From assembly GCA_963555705.1 (NCBI GenBank), contig OY743176.1, positions 44,779,026-44,843,025 of the forward strand: a DNA stretch of 64,000 bases, written 5' to 3'. Origin of the DNA: Ligustrum vulgare. Taxonomy: Eukaryota > Streptophyta > Magnoliopsida > Lamiales > Oleaceae. The position numbers and the translations under genes are program-made. Shown here one piece after another: positions 33,526-44,024 of the stretch; the stretch's first letter is position 1, and the number at the start of each line of letters is the position of its first letter. The notes under the pieces were generated by a model. It worked only from the letters and a program-made list of their open reading frames with translations, was not told where the DNA came from and did no database searches.

Positions 33526-35460
33526 TTGTTTGATTGTTCAGATTACACGGACATTGGAGATCCTATATTTAAATATTTATTTTGCAAAGCAAATTTTTGG
33601 TGCGAGGAGAGAGTGAATAAGCATTATAAAACATGTCATAATTCGAAGTTCTCATTTTGTTGTGGGGTGAACACGATTTTTAATAATATTTCAAACCAAA
33701 CCATTTAAAACGGTTTGGAATTTTTCCAAGTCAAACTAAACCATTTCATTTTCCAAGCCAAACTAAACCATTTTATTTTTTAAACAAAATAAAATCGAAC
33801 TATTTTTTGCGATTTGGTGCGGTTTGAAACCACGGATTGCCGATGAATAAATTAATATATTTCAAAGCGAGCTCAAAGACACATATTCATCTAAAATTTA
33901 GTATTAAGTTTCTAATTGAGTGCTTTGTTGTGAATCAATCCATGTTGACAAACAAACTAATTATATAGAAGTAAACTATCGTTAGCTCTTATATTAAAAA
34001 TTCTATTTTAAGAAAATATCTTGGATGATGATAATGAATTGTAGAAGGAAAAATTATTTTCAAATGATTGTGGATTTGAACAAATTAATCTATTTCTCCT
34101 CAATTTTGATTTGTTGACAATAAAAAGTATATTGCTTTTTTTTTTTTTTTTTTTTTAAATTGAACATTTGTCTTTATTTTTATTTTTTAGAATTCGGCGG
34201 GTTGGCTGTTTGAAATCGCGATTTTGACAATTGAAACCTAAACCAAATTGTTTAAGGTGGTTTGGATTTTTTACAAACCAAACCATTTGTTGAGTTTAAT
34301 TCGATTTTGCGGTTTATTTGTTCACCTCTACTTTGTTGTATACAAGAGAAAGTGAATATTTCTCTTATGGAAGATCATCCTCTAATTTTGAAAGATTTTT
34401 TATATGACAGGGAGACAAGATTAAAAATTCCATTGAGAACATTCGGACATATAATATGATGTTTTCATTCACAGTTATGGGGGAATAGATAATGAGCTAA
34501 ATGATGGTAGATGGCCTCCCCTCTTCAGATTACACGATCAAAATTTTCATAAGATTGAGAGTCTATTGCCTGATGACGGTTCAGCTCTGCAATTTGCTCG
34601 CTTTACATTGTTGACAATGTGAATGAGGTTGAAAGCAGAAAAAGGGTCGTGAGGTACGTATTATGTATTTATTGCTTTTATAGTTATATTGTTTATGGAT
34701 AATTTTGTTGTGATATTCTAAAATTTAATTTATGTCTTTTAATGTCCCTGGGTAGGAGTGAATCATGCGATTCTATGTTGCATGATTTAATATTTTCTGA
34801 TTCGAAGGATATGCTAGACAAATACAACAAATTGTTAAGGCAATTTAGGTCGGTTTGAGAAAAGATGATTGAGGAAACACTTAAAATTTAAGACTTATAC
34901 TTATTGGTTGGTGGGCGACCAATGATGGCCAATATGATTTTTCTATTGTCGATGAAATTGCTGAATTGATTGTCGGTGAATTTTGACACACTACCTAGAC
35001 ACATGGATATCACTATTGCGCCACGTGGTGGACCTTTGCAACAGATAAGTGAGGACACAAGTTCTTTCTGAGAAATATTGATCATGCACAGGGATTGAGT
35101 AACGGAACAATGTTGATAGTTACAAAACTTGGCGACCATGTTTTAGAAGGTCAAATTTTTTCTGGCATCAATGCAAGACACAAGTTCTTTATTCCAATGT
35201 TATCGTTGAACCCTTCTGATTCTAGGATACTTATTAGATTTCAAAGAAGACAATTTCTATTGATGGTGTCATATGTCATGACTATCAATAAGAGTCAGGG
35301 ACAATCATTCTTGGATGTGGAACTTCTTCTTAAACGGCTGGTGCTTACACATGGATAACTTTATGTTGCGATTTCTAGGGTGACAAATCGTTCCAAATTA
35401 AATATATTTATTTGTGATAAGAAAGGAAGAACAACAAAATCAACAAACAACATTGTGTAC
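33526..35460 (+). pseudogene. Helitron RepHel remnants
   Basis: 33526-33662 gives DIGDPIFKYLFCKANFWCEERVNK...KFSFCC, the N-terminal Rep region. After a MITE the frame resumes at 34339 with IQEKVNISLMEDHPLILKDFLYDRE and RTYNMMFSFTVMG. 35095-35460 gives the helicase C-terminus: NGTMLIVTKLGDHVLEGQI, FQRRQFLLMVSYVMTINKSQGQS, then LYVAISRVTNRSKLNIFI after a TAA at 35356. The rolling-circle catalytic region and helicase N-terminus are not recognisable. The protein would have nicked and unwound DNA for transposition. Confidence 0.8.
33663..34330. mobile_element. hAT-type MITE 3 inside the Helitron Rep gene
   Basis: Starts TGGGGTGAACA and ends TGTTCACCTCTA. The flanks ttttgttg (33655-33662) and ctttgttg (34331-34338) are an 8-bp TSD with one mismatch. 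Removing it and one TSD copy rejoins the Rep reading frame. The interior has many aaaccaaaccattt-type phrases in both directions. Confidence 0.78.
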
Positions 35461-35596
35461 AAAAAAGTATTCCAGAATTTGTAGTCATGTGAAATCAATA
35501 AATGATGATATTATCTCTTATTTGCGAAATTTATTTATTTTATGAAAAGGATTTATCTAATTTCATATTGAATTATCTTTATCCAAACGTTTCTTC

Positions 35597-35623
35597 CCGT
35601 GCATCGCACGGGTGATTAACTAG
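35597..35623 (+). other. Helitron 3' terminus: hairpin plus CTAG
   Basis: A 7-bp perfect stem, CCCGTGC and GCACGGG with the loop ATC between them, followed by tgatta and CTAG. This is the canonical Helitron terminator of replication and strand transfer. Confidence 0.88.
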
Positions 35624-35639
35624 TAGCAGGGGCGGAACT

Positions 35640-36599
35640 GTTCATGGGCTGCAGTTGGCTGCAGCCCACTAAGAAATTTTGAAAATTTTGAAGATCATTT
35701 GGGTACCCAATCACTTTATCATACTTAGCCCACTAGATTTCTCATCCAACTTGAGCCCACTACTACAAATTCACAACCCAATCCATATAAAAATTTCAGA
35801 GCAAACAGCCCCCAGACCCCAGTGCGTGCGCGTAACTCGTAAGGAAGGAAAGGAGTTCAAGGGATTCAAGCTGCTGACCTGACTTGCAGTTGCTGTTCCG
35901 CTCCGCCGACACCTGCGGCCTGCCTCTGCCTGTTCGGACTGCCTTGCTGAGCCAGAGACGCTGGCACGCTGCCTGCTGCTCAGCTGCTGGCTGCCTGGCT
36001 TGCTTTGCCTTTGCTGCTGCTGCTGCTGACGCCTTCCGGTCTGCTTTCAGTCGTCTGTCGTCGGCGAGTTACCAACGGGCAACGGGTATGTGACTGGCGA
36101 CTGCAATTGCAAGGTAAGTCAAGTATAATTAGTAAAAATCTGAAAGTTGAATTTGTTGTTTGTCTTGAAATTAGTAACAGTAGTTGACTAGTTGTTTGTC
36201 TTGAAATTTGAAAGTTGAATTTGTTGATTAATTTAACTTAATTCTAAGTCTGATTTATCAATATAATTGTGTAACTTGTGTTAATTTAATTATTGATTGT
36301 TGATTGTTTTGAGTATTGAATTTATTGATTAATTCATTTTAGTTATTTAGGGCTTATTTAGAATTAGGGATTTTTGTGATAATTAATTTATTTATTATAG
36401 AAAGGATTTATCTTCTTGTGGTATATTGACATACTAGTAGTTAGTTTTTTTATTAATAAAATGGCTTAGTTTTTTTTTATTTGTTTTGGTGAATTGTGAT
36501 GTTTTATAGTTACTTTATTGATTTATTTATTTTATCACTTGATTATACTATTGTGATGAGAATTTTTGGATTGAATTTAGACAATACATATTCTTGCAG
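35640..36599 (+). other. hAT 5' region: leader exon and intron
   Basis: After the left TIR comes a stretch with GC-rich, CTG-repeat sequence (35880-36070) that ends in a splice donor CAAG|GTAAGT (36114). An AT-rich intron follows with acceptor TTCTTGCAG at 36599. The exon is probably untranslated, because the first good ATG is at 36610. Short ORFs here are not supported. Confidence 0.55.
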
Positions 36600-36609
36600 A
36601 TTAAATAGA

Positions 36610-39021
36610 ATGCTAAGAAGAAATATCTTTCATTACTTTAATAAGAAAGATGATGTTGGATCATCAAACACTCCAAATATTCCACAAGAAACTCTTATTT
36701 CAAACAAAAGATCAATGCCTGAGAATGAGTGTACTGTTGAGACATTGCAAAGTGATACTCCATATTATGAACGAGATCCTGGAAAACGCACCCCAATATC
36801 TCAGAATCCAGTTCAAAAACAAGATGAGATACGAAGAGCATATGTCGAAATGGGACCATTTCAACCTATATATGATTATCCTTTTATTCGATTTGGGACT
36901 CAAAATCGTCGATTCCAATCATCTTGGTTCAAAAAATGGCCTTGGGTTGAGTTTTCCATAGAGAAGGAAAGTGCATTCTGTTTCCCGTGTTATGTGTTTG
37001 AAAGTGCTACCACTCAACAGGATACATTTACAGTATTGGGGTTTAGGGACTGGAAGAGAGTCAACTCTAAAACTTGTGCATTTAAAAGGCATGAAGGGGA
37101 TGGGAATTCAGTACATGCGTTTGCTATGCAAAAGTTGGATAACTTGAAAAACCTACCTCAACATATTGACAGAATGCTAGAACAACGGAGTTCAAAAGAA
37201 GCTAAGGATCATCGCCTGTGCGTACAAACTGCTGTAGAAACTGTGAAGTTGCTAGCATTGCAACAATTGGCTTTTAGAGGTCATGATGAATCGGTCGACT
37301 CTTTAAATCGTGGAAATTATATTGAAATAATCAAGTTGCAAGGAAGAGCAAATAGAGAAATTGATGCAGTTGTTCTGGAAAATGCAGCTAAGAATGCCAA
37401 CTACACATCACCAAAAATTCAGAAGGAAATATTACAAATTATTGCTGATTGTGTGCGACTCAAGATCCGTGATGAAATTGGGGATGCGAAATTTTGTATT
37501 CTTGTTGATGAAGCAGTGGATGAATCCCACAAAGAACAAATGGCTATTATTTTGAGATATGTTGATGGTGGTGGATTTGTTAGAGAAAGGTTTTTTGAAG
37601 TTGTGAACGTTGTAGACACCAATGCATTGACCTTGAAAAAAGAGATTTGTAATGTATTAGACCAATACAATCTCTTATTAAAAGATCTACGCGGCCAAGG
37701 ATATGATGGTGCTAGCAACATGAGAGGTGAGTGGAATGGATTACAAGCTTTATTTCTTAAAGAATGCCCATATGCTTATTATGTTCACTGCTTTGCTCAC
37801 CGACTACAACTTGCTTTAGTTGCTGTGGCGAAAGAGGTACAAGATGTGTATCTATTTTTTCAAACTTTAAGTTCCATTGTTAACTTTGTTAGTGCTTCCT
37901 CTAAGCGTCATTCCCAATTAAAATCAATTCGATTGGATGAAATCGATGATTTGATAGCATCAGGAGAAGTAGTGACTGGTACCGGGGTTAATCAAGTTTG
38001 TACTTTGCAACGAGCTGGAGCTACTCGGTGGAGTTCACATTTTTTCTCTGTGAAGATATTGATTGAGATGTTTGGTTCAACTTGTACACTTCTTGAAGAT
38101 CTGATTGTAAGTGGATCAACCAGCAATATACGAGGAGAGGCTAAAGGGTTGCGTAATGCTATGAGAAGGTTTGATTTTACATTTATTCTGTTGTTGATGC
38201 ATGATGTTTTGGGAAAGACTGATTTATTATGTCAAGCGTTGCAAATGAAAGATCAATATGTTTTGAATGCAATACATTTAGTTTCATCTACAAAGATGCT
38301 TCTTAACAATATGCGAAATCAGCATTGGGAGGATTTTCTTTAGAGGGTGGTGGATTTTTGTGCAAGTAATGATATTGTTGTGCCTCAGTTAGATGATCGT
38401 TATTTGGAAGGTACATGACGTTCTTGTCAACAAAAAAATAATATCACAGTTGAAGAGTATTATCACTTTCAAATATTCAATGCCGTGATAGATTTTCAGT
38501 TGACAGAATTAAATTGTAGATTTACGGAGAGGACCATTGAACTTCTTCAGTTGTGCGAGGCTTTGAATCCTATCGATGGATTTAAATCTTTCTCTATAGA
38601 TGATATTTGTTCTTTAGCTGAGAGATTTTACCCTCTGGATTTTACTGTAGAGGAGAGGGATGATTTGAGGAGGCAATTAGATCATTACAAGTTTGATGTA
38701 CTTCTTCATCCGAAGTTCCAGAATGTTGATTCTCTTCCTAAGTTATGTCAGATGTTGGTTGAAACGAAGAAGTCTCGTCATTATTTTCTGATTGATAGAT
38801 TGATTCGTTTGGTGTTGACTCTTCCAGTTTCTACAGCAACAACAGAACGAGCTTTTTCAGCAATGAAACTTATCAAGACCTCCCTACGCAATAAAATGGA
38901 GAATGAATTTCTTTCAAATTCCATGGTCATCTATATTGAGAGGGAAATTGCCCTTGGAATTGATACGAATGTCATTGTTGATAAATTTTATCGTGTGGGG
39001 AGTAGGAGAATGCGTCACTAG
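36610..39021 (+). pseudogene. hAT transposase (TTF zinc finger, ZMYM1-like type), two premature stops
   Basis: One frame of 803 codons is interrupted by TAG at 38341-38343 and TGA at 38416-38418. It starts at MLRRNIFHYFNKKDD, just after the acceptor at 36599; the upstream ATG at 36496 lies in the intron. The TTF-type finger region is FQSSWFKKWPWVEFSIEKESAFCFPCYVF. The catalytic domain has FCILVDEAVDES (Asp), GQGYDGASNMRG (Asp) and HCFAHRLQLAL (the hAT CxxH). After the stops comes the hAT dimerisation region (LVLTLPVSTATTERAFSAMKLIKTSLRNKM). Both stops are explained by C-to-T changes at CAG and CGA codons. Family members normally bind the TIRs and cut and paste the element. Confidence 0.92.
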
Positions 39022-39207
39022 TAACATATCAAGATATTTTGTATTTGCACATTTATGGTGCTTTTTTTAGCAGTTACATATTGACATTTAAGCAAATTTA
39101 TTTTGTTATATTTACGAATTCGAACTCTAAATTATTCTAATTTTTGGCTTAAAAAAAAAAAAAATTTCGGGGGATCCGCCCCCGAACCCCCGGGAGGGGG
39201 GTCACCC
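39022..39207 (+). other. hAT 3' region left of element E
   Basis: A/T-rich tail after the transposase, then a GC-rich block with a perfect inverted repeat TTCGGGGG...CCCCCGAA (39166-39186). It ends in caccc, the left TSD of element E. The hAT continues at 48500. Confidence 0.6.
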
Positions 39208-42175
39208 TATAGCGACTCAGAATTTTTATACAATAAATAATTATTTTAATATTTAGAAAATTGTGTCGCTACTATTTCATTTATTATTTTGAAGTTAACG
39301 TCGCGACGGATTCGTCTAGCCAAGTCAAGAAATATCGAATTCGTTCGATTTTAAATTAAAATCCGAATTTCTAAAATTATATTATTTTAACTATTTATTC
39401 AAAGTATTATTTTCAAAATGTATTTTTCAGTCAAAAATATATCTGTTTTAAAAACGTTTCTTGATCAAAGATAGTTAAATTTTTAGTTGATTTCATCCCC
39501 CATGTTTTCTCCTCCTTTCTTTTCTCTTTACACCAAATCCATATCATATTAAACCAAATTATAATTATTCCATTCAATGATTTTATTCCCCACTAACTCC
39601 ACCACCCGTATGTATTCATTATGTTGCAAGAACATAATGATTATATTCTCCATTATCATCTATTTCACCACCACTCCATTATACATGACACCACTCCATT
39701 ATACATGATGAAAGCTGCAACCACCAGCCTGCCTTTCCAATTCGCCATCCTCAAATCCGCCATAGCCGAATCTCCAAACCAGTCTCTGAATCATCATCTT
39801 CATCACCATTCGAAATCATCAAAACCAACCACCTGCCACAGATTAAATCACCATCATCTCCATCAATTTAACCCCAATATGCAAACCATGAGCACAGATC
39901 CATCATCACCAGTTAGCCAAACCAGCCATGCCAAGCCACCACCACCACTGCAGTATTACCACAACCGGCACCATTTCAACCACCAAACCATTCTCAGTAA
40001 AAGCACCACAGCCACTGCAGTCCCCTTCCGCAGCCAGAACCGAACAACCACCAACACCGAGCTTCAAATCGCCACTGCCCATTTCACCTTCACCCAAATC
40101 AAACTCCCCAAAACCCAAAATATTACCAAGAACTCTAACCCAGTTACCTACCTCTACCGTCGACCATTTATGGTCGGATTCTCCACCGGAAGTCCCGACC
40201 TGCAGCCCCGGTTTCACCTCGAATCAGCACCCAAGCCCTAAAATCAGAAACCTTGCTTTGGCCACCACTTACCGCAACCTGCGCCGGCTACTTCGCCGGC
40301 GAATCACCGGCAGTGTCACTCGTTCGTTCCTCGCCTGATTTCACTGATGAAATCGCAGAGAGAGTGCTGAGTGAAGAGAGAGTGAGAACGAGAGAAAGAG
40401 AAGTGAGAATGGTAGAGAGAGAGAGTAAATCTGAGTATATAATTAATTTCGGAAATTTGCATTTTGGTCCCTGAAGTTTTAAAGTTATTTCAAATCAGTC
40501 CCTATGTTTTAAAAAGGTTTTATTTCAGTCCTTTCATCTTTTAAACTTATCAATTTCAGCCCTTAAGTTTTAAATGATTTTATTCAGCCTTCATTTTTAA
40601 AATATATTATTTCAACCCTATTGTTTTGAGTTTCCGACTCAACTATCAAAAGTATTCATTTTAATCCCTCAACTTTCAAAATATCTATTTTAGTCCATGA
40701 ACTTTCAAAAGTATTCATTTTAGTCCCTCAACTTTCAAAACATCAATTTTAGTCCTCAAAATTATAATTTATCATTTTGAACTATATATTCGATAGACTA
40801 AAGTGACTTATTGGCTAAGACGAAGCGTACGGAGAATTTAAAGAAATTGAAGTCATTCCCGCTCAACTTTGCACTCGTCGGATTTGAGGTAGACTCGCAC
40901 TTATTAATTGATTTAAATTATGATTTCATATAAATGTCATGTGACTTGTGAAAGTCAATTTTCAAGAAAATTAAGTATATTTTATGAAAGGTAAATATAC
41001 CTTATGTTTTTATGAAAAGTAAGTATACCCTATGTTTTTACGATAATGTTTTATATGTTTTGGATCATTGCTACGCATAAGAATTCTTACCACCTAAGTT
41101 CGGTAGAATTCTGTGTCTCCATAAGTTTATGAGGATTTACCACCTAAGTTCGGTAAAATTCCTGCCTTTCCATATGTTTATGAGGATTTACCACCTAAGT
41201 TCGGTAAAATTCCTGTCGCGTATGTTTATGAGGATTTCGATCCTATCTTATGTTATGATGGAAATGATCCCTATGAATTTCATGAATTATGTTTTGGTAT
41301 ACTTACTGTTATTATGATCTTACTGTTATTATGATCTTACTGTTATTATGATCTTACTACATAAGAATTCTTACCACCTAAGTTCGGTAAAATTCTTATG
41401 TTTATGAGGATTTCGATTTTATCCTATGTTATGATGAAAACTTACTGTTATTATGATTTTACTACATAAGAATTCTTACCACCTAAGTTCGGTAAAATTC
41501 TTATGTTTATGAGGATTTCAATCCTATCTTATGTTATGCTTTCAAAAGAAATTATGCTTGGCATAATTAAAATGTTTTTATAAGTATATGGTTTTCAAAG
41601 AACTGTTTTCAAAGAGAGGTTTTCAAAGAGCATATGATTTGCAAAATATGTCCCGTGCTGTAATGCACATTATGAGTTTTATCAAGAGCTGTTTTATAAA
41701 GAAGCTCTATCAATGCCCGTTTTATAAAGAGCCGGGATTTATGTGTTTAATCATCTTATAAATTAAATTAATTTGCGATGAGTCTACTGAGTATTTCCCC
41801 CATGAAATACTCACCCTACTTTTTAACAGTTTTGCAGATTTCGGAGACGGTGGCGAGCGATGAATGATGGTGGCAATAATCGTTGAACGGTTGAAAGTTT
41901 GACGTTAATGATTTCCGTATTTTCCAAACAATCGAATAATTTAGAGAAGTTCATTTATTTGAGAAATTATGATATTGGCAATTTCTTTACAATATTAATG
42001 GTTCGATTTACTATTTCAAATGGTTTCATAAATGTTTTCAATTTTAGCGGCCATTACAGTTTATTTAACGTTGCCAAAAATGAATTTCAATTATTTCTTC
42101 CGCAAAAATATTATTCGAAAAATTTAGACAGAAAATAACGTAGTGAATCGGGTATACGGAACTCGGGGCGCTACA
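39208..42175 (+). repeat. 5' LTR of E
   Basis: 2,968 bp. From left to right: a conserved 5' block (tatagcgactcagaattt); a CCA/CAT-rich low-complexity tract (39600-40250) with spurious His/Pro-rich ORFs; a minus-strand splice donor (GCG|GTAAGT, 40267-40272) and GA-repeat (40370-40430); about ten 30-bp 'tttagtccctcaactttcaaaa' repeats (40460-40760); five AATTCTTACC...GGTAAAATTC hairpin repeats (41085-41500); a conserved 3' block ending ggggcgctaca. Confidence 0.92.
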
Positions 42176-42960
42176 AGTTGGTATCAGAGCTAGTCTGCGT
42201 TTCTGTAGACTGGAAAAAATTTTCAAAAAGAATTTTCAAGAAATATTTTCCATTATAAAATTTTATTGATGAAGATTGCCACTGCCATCATTCGTTCCAC
42301 CAACTCCGAGGTAAAGAAGTTTATGATGTTTAAAGTTATTTCAGTATTTCGAATACTCATTTTACTAATTTATGAGAAAGAATGAAGAGTATTTCGGATA
42401 CTTATGATTTATGAGAAATAAGAATGTATTTCTTCGAAAATAATGATGTTGTTATGCTTTGTCATAACTTATATGCTTTAATGTATGAGTATGAGAAATT
42501 TTTTTTAAAGAAAACGAGTGTTGAGCATAATGGGAATAATATGATTTTATTGAGAATTAAGTAATGGATATTATGTTGAGTTAATTTATTATGCCTCTAT
42601 GTTGAAGAGAAATTTATTATGAAGTTTGACTTTGTGAATAAATTTTGGGAATATGATTTATGGCATATATTTATAAGTATGAGTAACTTTTGAGCCAATT
42701 AAGGTATGGAAGGAAGTGATATTGTGATATTGAAAAATATGATTTGAAATTGTTATGTTGAGGAATTATGAATTGAATTATGAGATATTTTTGATGATAT
42801 TGAAGTGTTGGAATCATTTTCAATATTTTTAGATCGTTGTGATCAAATGTAGAGTTATTTTTTTATTGTGAGTTATGAAGTATGCTTATGGTTTGGGATA
42901 AGTCCAAATTACAAGGGAGACTCTGTCCAGAATTTTATCATTTGGAATTAAGAGCATAAT
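42176..42960 (+). other. E primer binding site and leader
   Basis: AGTTGGTATCAGAGCTAG at 42176-42193 matches the initiator-Met tRNA primer site of plant retrotransposons. It is followed by AT-rich, non-coding leader ending in acaagggagactctgtccag (42910-42932), a phrase I associate with Del/Tekay-type gypsy elements. No ORF. The leader and 3' edge are what E shares with its presumed autonomous partner. Confidence 0.7.
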
Positions 42961-43137
42961 ATGATAAGCATCTACTAAAGGAATTAAGTTTAGACATGCA
43001 AGTTCATTTACATCAAACGAGATTTAGTAGATGATAACAGAGATTTTATTATTTTCTCATAAGGAGAACACACAAGAGTCACACTGGAAAGGAAATACAT
43101 GAAACACATGAAAGCATAAGAGAAAAACATGGAAGGA

Positions 43138-43371
43138 TCCTCAGAATGAGAGATGTGTTTCCGGAGTAGCCGTATCCTACCACCTCTGATCTTTTGAGGA
43201 AATAAAGAAACCTTCAAAGAGGTGTGTTTCGAGAGTAAGAATACTCCGTAATCTACCACCTGGAATCTTTGAAGTACACACAAGATTTAAACATTAAGGA
43301 AATCCTAGTAAATGGAGGGGTGTCTCGAGAGTGAGAATACTCCGTACTCTACCCCCACCTATTCTAAGATT
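43138..43371 (-). repeat. Three tandem hairpin repeats downstream of LOG
   Basis: Units at 43138-43200, 43212-43274 and about 43301-43371. Each has a core like gtttcgagagtaagaatactccgt followed by ctaccacct. Outer stems differ in sequence yet pair within each unit: tcctca with tgagga, cttcaaag with ctttgaag, and aatcctag with ctaagatt (one G-U on the minus strand). The middle unit pairs perfectly in three nested helices (outer stem, aggtg with cacct, gagta with tactc). The third overlaps the LOG stop. They may act in the 3' untranslated region of LOG RNA. Confidence 0.65.
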
Positions 43372-44024
43372 CAAAGAGTTAAATTTACATTAACCGGACT
43401 CCATTTTCGCTTGATTCCCCTTCCTTGCGACCAATCTATCTTAACTCCTGCTGGATCTTGTATTGAGATATATGACTGCAGCTTATCCAGTAGTTCATCA
43501 ATAGTAGGAGCAGAAATAAGAAGCCTTCTGGAAAATGGAGAGATGAATCCCTGTTCCACAGCATAATCAAGAAAGGTTAACAAACCATCAAAGAAATTGT
43601 TAACATTCAGAAGCCCAATAGGCTTAGTATGGAGATCTAGTTGAGCCCACGAGGTAATGTTAAAGATTTCTTCTAAGGTACCAAAACCTCCGGGCAGGGC
43701 TATAAAGGCATCAGAACCATATAGCATACAAGTTATGCGTTCATGGATGGATAAGGTTTGAACTTCATGCCCTCGTGTTTTGCCTGCAACATCTACCAAA
43801 GGGACAGGTATAACACCGATTACTTTTGATTTCTCTGCAAGAGCAGATTGGGAAACACAACCCATTAGACCACTGCTACCACCCCCATACACAAGAGTGA
43901 TACCTTTTTCCCCCAGTTTCTTTCCAAGATCTACAGCCGCTTCTAGATAACCGAAGCCTTTCCCTACTTTTGATCCACAAAATACACAAATAGTTTTGAT
44001 CTGTCGAAGTTTTGGTGCTTCCAT
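43371..44024 (-). CDS. LOG-type cytokinin riboside 5'-monophosphate phosphoribohydrolase, captured in element E
   Basis: 217 codons, uninterrupted. Members of this family release active cytokinin bases from cytokinin riboside monophosphates in the cytosol. The Rossmann-like fold motifs are in place: ICVFCGS (residues 12-18), LVYGGGSSGLMG (44-55), HERI (94-97) and the signature LPGGFGTLEEIF (110-121), the PGGxGTxxE motif with F where plant LOGs usually have Y. SWAQLDLHTKPIGLLN (125-140) is also LOG-typical. Length equals that of ordinary plant LOGs. The C-terminus (WSQGRGIKRKWSP...) is basic and unusual. Plant LOG genes normally have several introns and this copy has none. It runs antisense to element E, with a TATA-like TTTAAATAG 75 bp upstream. 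Activity is inferred, not shown. Confidence 0.9.
   Translation of the reverse strand: MEAPKLRQIKTICVFCGSKVGKGFGYLEAAVDLGKKLGEKGITLVYGGGSSGLMGCVSQSALAEKSKVIGVIPVPLVDVAGKTRGHEVQTLSIHERITCMLYGSDAFIALPGGFGTLEEIFNITSWAQLDLHTKPIGLLNVNNFFDGLLTFLDYAVEQGFISPFSRRLLISAPTIDELLDKLQSYISIQDPAGVKIDWSQGRGIKRKWSPVNVNLTL

Larger units (their letters stand above)
31796..35623 (+). mobile_element. Helitron with decayed RepHel gene
   Basis: Begins with TC after an A and ends with CTAG before a T, as Helitrons do. A perfect 3' hairpin CCCGTGCATCGCACGGG at 35597-35613 lies 6 bp before the terminal CTAG. Inside are a tandem-repeat 5' arm, fragments of the Rep and helicase protein, and an hAT-type MITE (33663-34330). 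The element has moved into LTR H. Confidence 0.85.

Noticed and set aside
36496..36609. Upstream ATG extending the hAT transposase by 38 codons
   Set aside because: It lies inside the predicted intron (donor 36114, acceptor 36599), and the extension is hydrophobic and unlike family N-termini.
39621..40338. His/Pro-rich ORFs of 206 and 136 aa in the E LTRs (repeated at 45940-46657) and similar ones in A
   Set aside because: They come from CCA/CAT-rich low-complexity LTR sequence; the matching tracts in A and D do not encode related proteins.
41129..41317. Repeated 62-aa ORF starting MRIYHLSSVKF in four LTRs
   Set aside because: It is the translation of the AATTCTTACC hairpin repeats and has no protein features.
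43138..43371. Hammerhead ribozymes in the hairpin repeats
   Set aside because: A CGAAAC-like stretch is present on the minus strand, but the CUGAUGA core is absent, so the fold is not a hammerhead.
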